This document shows positions 1 to 8,640 of a stretch of DNA of 64,000 nt, piece after piece (the stretch's first letter is position 1; each line of letters opens with the position of its first letter). The DNA is from Pachypanchax playfairii (Eukaryota; Chordata; Actinopteri; Cyprinodontiformes; Aplocheilidae). The translations under genes and the position numbers were made by a program. Below the pieces are notes generated by a model. It saw only the letters and a program-made list of their open reading frames with translations. It was not told where the DNA came from and did no database searches. The stretch is from NCBI GenBank assembly GCA_006937955.1, contig SSNP01000149.1, positions 886,469-950,468 of the forward strand, given 5' to 3'.

Positions 1-80
1 ACACTTGATGTATCAGCTTCGGAATTAAACTGGACTCCAAACAGTCCACCTCCTTATATTTTTTTCCTTCTCTTTGAATT

Positions 81-137
81 CTTGCTTGTATGTTCTCTCA
101 ATGTAAGTCGCTTTGGATAAAAGCGTCTGCTAAATGA
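81..137 (+). repeat. Teleost dispersed retroelement tail
   Basis: Positions 101-137 carry a motif I know from very many fish loci: AGTCGCTTTGGATAAAAGCG followed by TCTGCTAAATGA. It is usually found at the 3' end of LINE/SINE-type retroelement copies. It stops directly at a short TAG microsatellite, as retroelement tails often do. Only the tail is present, so the parent family cannot be named with certainty. Confidence 0.6.
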
Positions 138-160
138 CAGTAGTAGTAGTAGTAGTAGTG
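138..160. repeat. (TAG)n microsatellite
   Basis: About seven TAG triplets lie between the retroelement tail and the first unit of the 34-bp minisatellite. Such simple repeats commonly grow from retroelement tails. Confidence 0.9.
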
Positions 161-1264
161 TCCTCCAGACCAGGTCTATGGGTCTGCAGCCCTGTCCTCC
201 AGACCGGGTCTATGGGTCTGCAGCCCTTACCTCCAGACCGGGTCTATGGGTCTGCAGCTCTGTCCTCCAGACAGGGTCAATTGGTCGGCAGCCCTGTCCT
301 CCAGACCAGGTCTATGGGTCGGCATGGGTTGGCAGCCCTGTCCTCCAGACCAGGTCTATGGGTCTGCAGCCCTGTCCTCCAGACCGGGTCTATGGGTCTG
401 CAGCCCTGTCCTCTAGACCGGGTCTATGGGTCGGCAGCCCTGTCCTCCAGACCGGGTCTATGGGTCGGCAGCCCTGTCCTCCAGACCAGGTCTATGGGTC
501 TGCAGCCCTGTCCTCCAGACCAGGTCTATGGGTCGGCAGCCCTGTCCTCCAGACCAGGTCTATGGGTCGGCAGCCCTGTCCTCCAGACCAGGTCTATGGG
601 TCGGCAGCCCTGTCCTCCAGACCAGGTCTATGGGTCTGCAGCCCTGTCCTCCAGACCGGGTCTATGGGTCTGCAGCCCTGTCCTCCAGACCAGGTCTATG
701 GGTCGGCAGCCCTGTCCTCCAGACAGGGTCAATTGGTCGGCAGCCCTTTCCTCCAGACCAGGTCTATGGGTCGGCATGGGTCGGCAGCCCTGTCCTCCAG
801 ACCAGGTCTACGGGTCTGCAGCCCTGTCCACCAGTCCAGGTCTATGGGTCTGCAGCCCTGTCCTCCTGACCAGGTCTACGGGTCGGCAGCCCTGTCCTCC
901 AGACCAGGTCTATGGGTCTGCAGCCCTGTCCTCCAGTCCGGGTCAATGGGTCGGCAGCCCTGTCCTCCAGTCCAGGTCTATGGGTCTGCAGCCCTGTCCT
1001 CCAGACCGGGTCTATGGGTCTGCAGCCCTGTCCTCCAGACCAGGTGTATGGGTCTGCAGCCCTGTCCTCCAGACCGGGTCTATGGGTCGGCAGTCCTGTC
1101 CTCCAGACCGGGTCTATGGGTCTGCAGCCCTGTCCTCCAGACCGGGTCTATGGGTCGGCAGCCCTTTCCTCCAGACCGGGTCTATGGGTCTGCAGCCCTG
1201 TCCTCCAGACCGGGTCTATGGGTCGGCAGCCCTTTCCTCCAGACCAGGTCTATGGGTCAGCAGA
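161..1264. repeat. 34-bp minisatellite, about 32 copies
   Basis: The unit reads TCCTCCAGACCRGGTCTATG then GGTCKGCAGCCCTG. The distance between successive TCCTCC starts (161, 195, and so on) is 34 bp. Most variation is at two sites, CAGG or CGGG and GTCTG or GTCGG; the first form of the second site makes a PstI-type CTGCAG. Rare insertions (GGCATGGGT near 323 and 772) break the period. Because 34 is not a multiple of three and the unit has no stop on this strand, open frames of 381 and 370 codons run through it. They are repeats of repeats and not genes. Confidence 0.95.
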
Positions 1265-1500
1265 GGAACATCGGTCTAACGCCTTCCTAACAACCTGTCC
1301 ACAGCACGCCATGATCAGGGATTATTAATTTTTATTGACTTCTAACATTGTAGAGAACCGCATGTTTGTAACATCATCATCCGTAAACCGGAGGAAGATT
1401 CCAACACACCCGTATGAAGAGATTCATTTCACACAATGAAATTCTAATCAGTTTTTATCTTTTAATTAAAGTTATTTTTTCAATTTTCCATGTGATGTGT
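1265..1500. other. Intergenic, nothing recognised
   Basis: AT-rich sequence between the minisatellite and the old Tc1 end. It may be internal sequence of that decayed element. I see no coding potential. Confidence 0.5.
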
Positions 1501-1623
1501 TATCTGTCTCAGTTAAAATAAACCTACCATTAAAATGATACTGTTCTGAAACTTTTCATTTCTTTGTCATTGGAAAAACTTACAGAATCAGTGAGGGGTC
1601 AAATAATTATTTCTCCCAGTGTA
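1501..1623 (+). mobile_element. Decayed Tc1-like element, right inverted repeat
   Basis: The segment has the typical 3' end of a second fish Tc1 family: AAAATAAACCTACCATTAAA, then TTTCTTTGTCATTGG, then GGGGTCAAATAATTATTTCT and a terminal CCCAGTGTA. It differs at many positions from what I know of the family, and I see no matching left end or transposase, so it is an old truncated copy. It is a different family from the element at 2670-4272, whose end reads GCCCCACTGTA. Confidence 0.7.
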
Positions 1624-1891
1624 GATCTGGAACTGCTCCATATGAAACCGTCAATAAAAGGGAGGGACATCAGATATAATACTTTAATCTGATTGGAGGA
1701 CGAGCCAGCAAGTGTCTGTCTATTATGATTTGTCTTTAGCCAATCACAGTAAATCAAGCTCTTGTAAATCCAGTCAGTAGTAAAACACAAACATCGTTAC
1801 TTCTAAGAAATATACAAAGTTTTTACCTTTGATCATTTTACAACCAAGAAATCGTCTCTAGTCCTAAAACAGATTCACTAGATGATTTAAT
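1624..1891. other. Intergenic, nothing recognised
   Basis: AT-rich sequence with no repeat or coding signal that I can support. Confidence 0.5.
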
Positions 1892-2085
1892 CAGTGGCGG
1901 CTGGTCAGTAGAGGGCGCTACAGCGCCGCCCTCCCTATCAAAAACATGATGTGGCAACAAATAAGAAATATTTCTTTTCTTTTTTTTATTAAATGTATTT
2001 AGATTTAAAAACTCTCATGTATATTTATATACTTAGAAGAGTGTATAAATGATTTCTGAAAGACAGAAATTACTTTGCAGGAAAC
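1892..2085 (+). mobile_element. DNA-transposon terminal module beginning CAGTGGCGG
   Basis: The segment begins CAGTGGCGGCTGGTCAGTAG and continues through the CGCTACAGCGCC and CCCTATCAAAAACATGAT motifs. It is repeated in inverse orientation at 26744-26936, where it ends in CCAGCCGCCACTG. The shared sharp edge at CAGTGGCGG in two unrelated contexts marks a transposon terminus. Short CAGTG termini occur in hAT and other superfamilies; no transposase is present, so the superfamily is open. It abuts the TTAA-flanked module that follows. Confidence 0.7.
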
Positions 2086-2512
2086 CTTTGTTTGTTAGTA
2101 TTCATCAGCTCCTGCAGTTGAAATCACGCCTAGCATGCTGCTGGCTAAAAGCTGTTAGCATAAGACCTAGCATGCTGCTGGCTAAAAGCTGTTAGCATAA
2201 GACATAGCAAACAGGAAGACACGCCATCTGATGTTGCCATGCACAGCGGGGCAGGAAACAGTATTCTTTGCTCTCATAGGCTAGTTTGTTAGCCAATCAG
2301 AGTCCAGCACATTTGAATAATGAATATGAATGAGCTGTTGCTCGAGGCCTGACGGAATGAGCCGCAACCACCCGAATTTTAACGCAGACAGATTGAAAGG
2401 TCTGTTAATCAGTGTTTCCTGATGTTTTTTAGATATAAATGTTTCATATTACTGGTTAATACTTAAGAAATAACCACAAAGTCCTGAAATTTGTATGAAA
2501 TGGACTCTTTAA
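2086..2512 (+). mobile_element. TTAA-flanked non-autonomous element, right part
   Basis: This stretch is homologous to 15951-16391, from CCTTTGTT through the duplicated GCATGCTGCTGGCTAAAAGC block to GGACTCTTTAA. The copies differ by scattered substitutions and by about 15-20 bp near 2340. The right boundary TTAA (2509-2512) coincides with that of the second copy. The left third of the element seen at 15756-15950 is absent and replaced by the CAGTGGCGG module. Confidence 0.75.
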
Positions 2513-2597
2513 GTTAACTGGCATCTCTAAATTGACCCAATGTGTGTGACTGGTTTTCTGTCTGTATGTGGCCCTGTGATACACCTGATGGATGTTA
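2513..2597 (+). repeat. SINE-like dispersed repeat fragment
   Basis: GTTAACTGGCATCTCTAAAT, followed by TTCTGTCTGTATGTGGCCCT and GTGATA, matches the 3' half of a teleost dispersed repeat whose 5' half resembles a tRNA-derived SINE. A longer, more decayed copy is at 20905-21105. The fragment begins exactly at the TTAA of the preceding element, so that element probably landed in it. Confidence 0.6.
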
Positions 2598-2669
2598 CTG
2601 ACAAATAATCAAATCACTGTGATTGTTGCACATTTGATTGTTTTTAAAGTATGATTAATACAGTTTATA

Positions 2670-2869
2670 CAGTGGGGCAAAAAAGTATTTAGTCAGCCAC
2701 CAATTGTGTAAGTTCTCCCACTTAAAAAGATCAGAGAGGCCTGTAATTTTCATCATAGGTATACCTCAACTATGAGAGACAAAATGAGGAAAAAAAATCC
2801 AGAAAATCACATTGTCTGATTTTTAAAGAATTTATTTGCAAATTATGGTGGAAAATAAGTATTTGGTCA
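2670..2869 (+). repeat. Left terminal inverted repeat of the Tc1 element
   Basis: A 200-bp inverted repeat with two transposase-binding-like direct repeats, outer 2670-2695 and inner about 2845-2869. The reverse complement of 4073-4272 matches it throughout by eye. Confidence 0.95.
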
Positions 2870-3032
2870 CCTACAAACAAGTAAGATTTCTGGCTTTCAC
2901 AGACCTGTAACTTCTTTAAGAGGCTCCTCGGTCCTCCACTCGTTACCTGTATTAATGGCCCCTGTGTGAACTCGTTATCAGTATAAAAGACACCTGTCCA
3001 CAACCTCAAACAGTCACGCTCCAAACTCCACT

Positions 3033-4056
3033 ATGGCCAAGACCAAAGAGCTGTCAAAGGTACACCAGAAACAAAATTGTAGACCTTCACCAGGCTGGGA
3101 AGACTGAATCTGCAATAGGTAAGCAGCTTGGTGTGAAGAAATCAACTGTGGGAGCAATTATTAGAAAATGGAAGACATACAAGACCACTGATAATCTCCC
3201 TCGATCTGGGGCTCCACGCAAGATCTCACCCCGTGGGGTCAAAATGATCACAAGAACGGTGAGCAGAAATCCCAGAACCACACGGAGGGACCTAGTGAAT
3301 GACCTGCAGAGAGCTGGGACCAAAGTAACAAAGGCTACCATCAGTAACACACTACGCCGCCAGGGACTCAAATCCTGCAGTGCCAGACGTGTCCCCCTGC
3401 TGAAGCCACGACACGTCCAGGCCCGTCTGCGGTTTGCTAGAGAGCATTTGGATGATCCAGAAGAGGATTGGGAGAACATCATATGGTCAGATGAAACCAA
3501 AATAGAACTTTTTGGTAGAAACTCAACTTGTCGTGTTTGGAGGGGAAAGAATGCTGAGTTGGATCCAAAGAACACCATACCTACTGTAAAGCATGGGGGT
3601 GGAAACATCATGCTTTGGGGCTGTTTTTCTGCAAGGGGACCAGGACGACTGATCCGTGTAAAGGAAAGAATGAATGGGGCCATGTATCGTAAGATTTTGA
3701 GTGAAAACCTCCTTCCATCAGCAAGGGCATTGAAAATGAGACGTGGCTGGGTCTTTCAGCATGACAATGATCCCAAACACACCGCCCGGGCAACGAAGGA
3801 GTGGCTTCGTAAGAAGCATTTCAAGGTCCTGGAGTGGCCTAGCCAGTCTCCAGATCTCAACCCCATAGAAAATCTCTGGAGGGAGTTGAAAGTCCGTGTT
3901 GCCCAGCGTCAGCCCCAAAACATCACTGCTCTAGAGGAGATCTGCATGGAGGAATGGGCCAAAATACCAGCAACAGTGTGTGAAAACCTTGTGAAGACTT
4001 ACAGAAAACGTTTGACCTCTGTCATTGCCAACAAAGGCTATATAACAAAGTATTGA
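3033..4056 (+). pseudogene. Tc1-type DDE transposase, frameshifted near codon 10
   Basis: The enzyme cuts and rejoins transposon ends in the nucleus. The reading frame from 3061 to the TGA at 4054 is open. It carries a helix-turn-helix DNA-binding region, then a DD34E catalytic core: D in IIWSDETK, D in FQHDNDPKHT 91 residues later, and E in DLNPIENLW 35 residues after that. A GGGN glycine-rich segment lies between. The ATG at 3033 (MAKTKELSK) is in another frame and meets TGA at 3105. Compared with the family as I know it, one extra T at about 3061 causes this. Without it the protein would be 340 residues with catalytic positions 153, 244 and 279, as in Sleeping Beauty. The first ATG in the long frame is 3244, which would give 271 residues lacking most of the first DNA-binding subdomain. 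Probably inactive, but only one base from open. Confidence 0.93.
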
Positions 4057-4072
4057 GATTAACTTTCGTTAT

Positions 4073-4272
4073 TGACCAAATACTTATTTTCCACCATAAT
4101 TTGCAAATAAATTCTTTAAAAATCAGACAATGTGATTTTCTGGATTTTTTTTCCTCATTTTGTCTCTCATAGTTGAGGTATACCTATGATGAAAATTACA
4201 GGCCTCTCTGATCTTTTTAAGTGGGAGAACTTACACAATTGGTGGCTGACTAAATACTTTTTTGCCCCACTG
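4073..4272 (-). repeat. Right terminal inverted repeat of the Tc1 element
   Basis: Reverse complement of the left repeat with no difference that I can find. It starts 16 bases after the transposase stop codon, and is followed by the TA target duplication. Confidence 0.95.
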
Positions 4273-4274
4273 TA

Positions 4275-5612
4275 TATTTGATAGTTTCAGCTATGTGAAA
4301 CCTTATAGCATGAATTCTAAGTCACTAGTTTATCATCACTCTGATGCACAGCTGATTACATTTTTTATTTTAGAGTGTTATTGATGTTGTGTAGTCTGCA
4401 CTTTGCTTTAATGTGATGTTTTAAGTTCCTCCCTGCTGAATTTGCTCAGGCATTGAATATGAAATTATTACAAGTAGCTTTTAATACAAAGCCAGCTCTG
4501 GTATTCAGTGGGTTCAAGGTTTTTATAGTAATTTTACCATTAAAAGAAAAATTTGATCAGGACTGAACAATTTCTTTCCAGTGTAGCAAAGTTTAAACAA
4601 TGCCAGTGCTGGAAGTGCTTAATAAGAAGAGCTCAGATGTTTACTCAGCCTGCTCCGAGAGGGATCATACGTCTGTGCCAATTTATTCTGTAGTTTGTTT
4701 GTGTAGCAGGTGGACTGAGCGTAAACAATAAGAACCAACCCCAGTATGATTTGATTTAGCTATTTTGTGCAGTGTAGATAAGCTATAATCAAATAGAATG
4801 GTGCAGCTCAGAAACAGGGAACTCATGTCTCTATAGAAATCACACACACGAACCTTTTCTGTATATTTAAATTGTCGTCTGGTGTTTCTGCTTAAAAACA
4901 AACATATAAACATGTATAATAATGTATTTTTGACACTAGATGACTTCGTTGGAGCATTCTTTATAAAACATAACAAACAAAAACAAATTAGTGTCAGCCA
5001 GATTGCTACGAATAAATAAATCCCTGTCTGATGACGCTAAATGATCAACTGTTGCAGGCAGTTTAAATCCCCCTATCCTCAGCATGCAAATTCTCTAAGA
5101 CTGAAGAAACAACAGTTTAAATCTACACTGACAGGAAAATCTGTATGAACAAAATTAGCCCCGGGCTTATCGTAATTTTCCTTGATTCAGACTCAAACAT
5201 CTGAGCCCTGGGGCTGCGTGCAGCGCTGCAAACACAAACACAGACTGAGCTGAGTCTGTTTCACACTTTACTGTCCATCGTTTCCAGATGTCACTCTCTG
5301 CTTGATGTGTCATCATGTCCCTGATGGAGGACTAAACGAGACAGTGTGTGGTGGTTTGCTCAATTATACCCTAACCCTAAAACAGCTATTAAAATATATT
5401 CATTATTTATTTACTTTAGTGACATGCTGTTTTAAGTTAAACTTTCAGATCTTTGAATCTGTAATACTGAAAAAAAAAACACTTCTACAAATAATTTTAG
5501 ATTAAATAAAATCTGCTGGGATTTTGTTTTGAACACATCCAGATTAGAATTCTCTTCATAAACTTGAAAATGTTAATAATAGAAACTTGCTCTCATGGAA
5601 ATACATTATCAT
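4275..5612. other. Intergenic, AT-rich
   Basis: No coding exon, RNA gene or clear repeat seen. A short CCCTAACCCTAA tract at about 5370 is too small to be called telomeric. Open frames here are short and lack any protein signature. Confidence 0.5.
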
Positions 5613-5700
5613 CAGTGGCAGCTGGTGAAATATTTTTTGGGTGGGGCTGCATAAATCCAATTAAGTGATGGTCAATAAACATTTAATGATACAGACATAG
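5613..5700 (+). mobile_element. DNA-transposon terminus, CAGTGGCAGCTGGTG type
   Basis: CAGTGGCAGCTGGTGAAATA, then TTTTTTGGGTGGGG, resembles a fish transposon end related to, but distinct from, the CAGTGGCGG end at 1892. Only the terminus is recognisable; I found no opposite end or transposase. Confidence 0.45.
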
Positions 5701-6660
5701 TACTTTCTATAATATGTCCACTTGGTGGAGGTCTGCGCTCTCCGAGTGCTTTTCCAGTTTAAATATTGCTGTTTGCACCTGTTATCAATTATATGAGCAG
5801 TCTTAGTAGATCACCTGCACATCAGGAACACGCCCTTGGAGCAAAATGTTTGCCGTGAACAATTTTAAATCAGGCCCTGGGTCTTTTCAGACTGATCTGG
5901 AGTCTTTTAAGTTGAAAAATAAAGAACATCATGGACATATCATTATCAACACTATCTGTCTCACCTGTGAATATCTCACCACACCTGTCCCTTTATAAGG
6001 GAGATTCTATCACTCTGCCACTCTGATACAATCTGTTCTAACAATTTCTGTATTATTGTCAAACAACAGTAAAAATATCAAGTATAAATCCTAGAATTTT
6101 TTAATAATGAGTAAAAGTTCTTGAGAGAAGTTTGCAGAAGAGCCATGCTGAGTGTTATTGATTTTTTGCTTGTACCTTTTTTTAAATAAAATCTGGTTTG
6201 CTGTATGAAGATTAGACCAATCTACCATCTGATGTAGGATTGCTGAAAACGTTCTGCTCTGTTGGATCACAAATCACATTAGAACTTGTTCTCTTTCTGA
6301 AATAGTGGATAAAATAAATATTGTTTTGTTTGTTTTCAGCAAACGCATCATGACAGTAACAATAGAAATACTAAATTTATCTGCGCATGTAGCTAGCTGG
6401 ATAACATCCATTAGCTAACAGCAGGTGGATGTTTGTCTCAGCTGCATGTTCACGTCTACAGATGCTGTTAGAAGAAGAATGAAGGGGATTTTTATGCATT
6501 TACATCTTGTTACCAGCTTTTTGATGTATTTTAGATAAATAACATGACTCATACTGTACATTGAACTAAAACTGATCAGGTCTATGGGTTCTAATTAGTT
6601 ACATCTCATATCAGCACGTTAAGGTAAAAAACACAAAACAAGGCTTTTCAGCAAACAGCC
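5701..6660. other. Intergenic, AT-rich
   Basis: No gene signal. The left part may be internal sequence of the transposon beginning at 5613. A lone 12-base match to the 34-bp minisatellite unit (CAGGTCTATGGG) occurs at 6578-6589. Confidence 0.5.
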
Positions 6661-8335
6661 ACCTGGAACGTTCCATGTTCTCTGTTCCATGTTCTTTGAA
6701 ACTACCTGGAACGTTCCATGTTCTCTGTTCCATGTTCTCTGAAACTACCTGGAACGTTCCATGTTCTCTGTTCCATGTTCTCTGTTCCATGTTCTTTGAA
6801 ACTACCTGGAACGTTCCATGTTCTCTAAAACTACCTGGAACGTTCCATGTTCTCTAAAACTACCTGGAGCGTTCCATGTTCTCTGAAACTACCTGTAATG
6901 TTCCATGTTCTCTGTTCCATGTTCTCTGAAATTACCTGGAACGTTCCATGTTCTCTGTTCCATGTTCTTTGAAACTACCTGGAACGTTCCATGTTCTCTG
7001 TTCCATGTTCTCTGTTCCATGTTCTCTGAAATTACCTGGAACGTTCCATGTTCTCTAAAACTACCTGGAACGTTCCATGTTCTCTGTTCCATGTTCTCTG
7101 TTCCATGTTCTCTGAAACTACCTGGAACGTTCCATGTTCTCTGTTCCATGTTCTTTGAAACTACCTGGAACGTTCCATGTTCTCTGTTCCATGTTCTCTG
7201 AAACTACCTGGAACGTTCCATGTTCTCTGTTCCATGTTCTTTGAAACTACCTGGAACGTTCCATGTTCTCTGAAACTACCTGGAGCGTTCCATGTTCTCT
7301 GAAACTACCTGTAATGTTCCATGTTCTCTGTTCCATGTTCTCTGAAATTACCTGGAACGTTCCATGTTCTCTGTTCCATGTTCTCTGTTCCATGTTCTCT
7401 GAAATTACCTGGAACGTTCCATGTTCTCTAAAACTACCTGGAACGTTCCATGTTCTCTGTTCCATGTTCTCTGTTCCATGTTCTCTGAAACTACCTGGAA
7501 CGTTCCATGTTCTCTGTTCCATGTTCTTTGAAACTACCTGGAGCGTTCCATGTTCTCTGTTCCATGTTCTCTGAAACTACCTGGAATGTTCCACGTTCTC
7601 TGTTCCATGTTCTCTGAAACTACCTGGAACGTTCCATGTTCTCTGTTCCATGTTCTTTGAAACTACCTGGAACGTTCCATGTTCTCTGTTCCATGTTCTC
7701 TGAAACTACCTGGAACGTTCCATGTTCTCTGTTCCATGTTCTCTGTTCCATGTTCTTTGAAACTACCTGGAACGTTCCATGTTCTCTAAAACTACCTGTA
7801 ATGTTCCATGTTCTCTGTTCCATGTTCTCTGAAATTACCTGGAACGTTCCATGTTCTCTGTTCCATGTTCTTTGAAACTACCTGTAATGTTCCATGTTCT
7901 CTGTTCCATGTTCTCTGAAATTACCTGGAACGTTCCATGTTCTCTGTTCCATGTTCTTTGAAACTACCTGGAACGTTCCATGTTCTCTTTCCATGTTCTT
8001 TGAAACTACCTGGAACGTTCCATGTTCTCTGTTCCATGTTCTTTGAAACTACCTGGAACGTTCCATGTTCTCTGTTCCATGTTCTCTGTTCCATGTTCTC
8101 TGAAATTACCTGGAACGTTCCATGTTCTCTGTTCCATGTTCTTTGAAACTACCTGGAACGTTCCATGTTCTCTGTTCCATGTTCTCTGAAACTACCTGGA
8201 ACGTTCCATGTTCTCTGTTCCATGTTCTTTGAAACTACCTGGAACGTTCCATGTTCTCTGAAACTACCTGGAATGTTCCATGTTCTCTGAAACTACCTGG
8301 AACGTTCCATGTTCTCTGTTCCATGTTCTCTGAAA
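6661..8335. repeat. Composite minisatellite of 14-bp and 29-bp subunits
   Basis: Two subunits alternate: a 14-mer TTCCATGTTCTCTG, and a 29-mer that begins the same way and continues GAAACTACCTGGAACG. Short plus long gives 43 bp; a long unit or a double short also occurs. Each junction of the long unit with the next creates the palindrome GGAACGTTCC. Variants are CTTTGAAA, CTCTAAAA, GAAATTACC, and GTAATG or GAGCG in place of GAACG. The array is bounded by AAACAGC at both edges (about 6653 and 8333). Frames of 60-100 codons open on both strands, reading FHVLCSMF and NMEQRTWN, are by-products. Confidence 0.95.
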
Positions 8336-8543
8336 CAGCGTTTTGTTCCTGGAGCTGACATTGGACATGAAAGAAGTGAAAGTCTTATGGAGACGGTGAA
8401 ACCAGCAGAAACCACATAAACTCTGAACACTCGTCTGAAGACATCGTCCAACTCGTTCCCTGCAGTTTGGCTGCAGATCTAACTCCAACAGCTGATAGTC
8501 TGTCTGTCTCTTTGTCTCCTACCATCTGGAGATGCTGGGTGTT
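8336..8543. other. Short spacer between two minisatellites
   Basis: About 200 bp of non-repetitive sequence without coding signal, leading into a G homopolymer. Confidence 0.5.
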
Positions 8544-8640
8544 GGGGGGGGGGGGGGTAAGATGTGTCCAGTCCTTGCTGTAGATGGCACAGTGACTTCT
8601 GGAGGAGAAATCTGTCTATAAAAAGCCCAGAGTGGGTCAG
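8544..8640 (+). repeat. Leader of the 10-bp array, copy 1
   Basis: A 14-base G run (8544-8557) is followed by TAAGATGTGTCCAGTCCTTG and about 60 more bases, including TATAAAAAG at 8617-8625, just before the first 10-bp unit. The same leader recurs at 10760-10842, offset by 2,202 bp, with no difference that I see. Confidence 0.9.

Larger units (their letters stand above)
2670..4272 (+). mobile_element. Tc1/mariner transposon, 1,603 bp, structurally complete
   Basis: The element runs from CAGTGGGGC to GCCCCACTG. It is flanked on both sides by TA (2668-2669 and 4273-4274), the target duplication of the Tc1/mariner superfamily. Its inverted repeats are 200 bp each (2670-2869 and 4073-4272) and appear identical by eye, including an eight-base A run. 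An outer motif with AAAAAAGTATTTAGTCA (2679-2695) recurs at the inner end as AAAATAAGTATTTGGTCA (2852-2869), the IR/DR layout known from Sleeping Beauty-type elements. The transposase lies between the repeats. By my recollection it belongs to a family abundant in salmonids and other teleosts. Identical repeats imply recent insertion or recent homogenisation. Confidence 0.97.

Noticed and set aside
134..1328. Frames of 138-381 codons over the 34-bp array
   Set aside because: Same sequence in overlapping frames, with a 34-residue period explained by three 34-bp units.
2770..3024. 84-codon minus-strand frame
   Set aside because: Lies in the left inverted repeat and 5' leader of the Tc1 element; no homology to a protein.
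3087..3918. Minus-strand frames of 198, 61 and 66 codons
   Set aside because: Antisense shadows of the Tc1 transposase.
6675..8146. Frames reading FHVLCSMFSE and, on the other strand, MEQRTWNVPG
   Set aside because: Minisatellite translations open on both strands at once.
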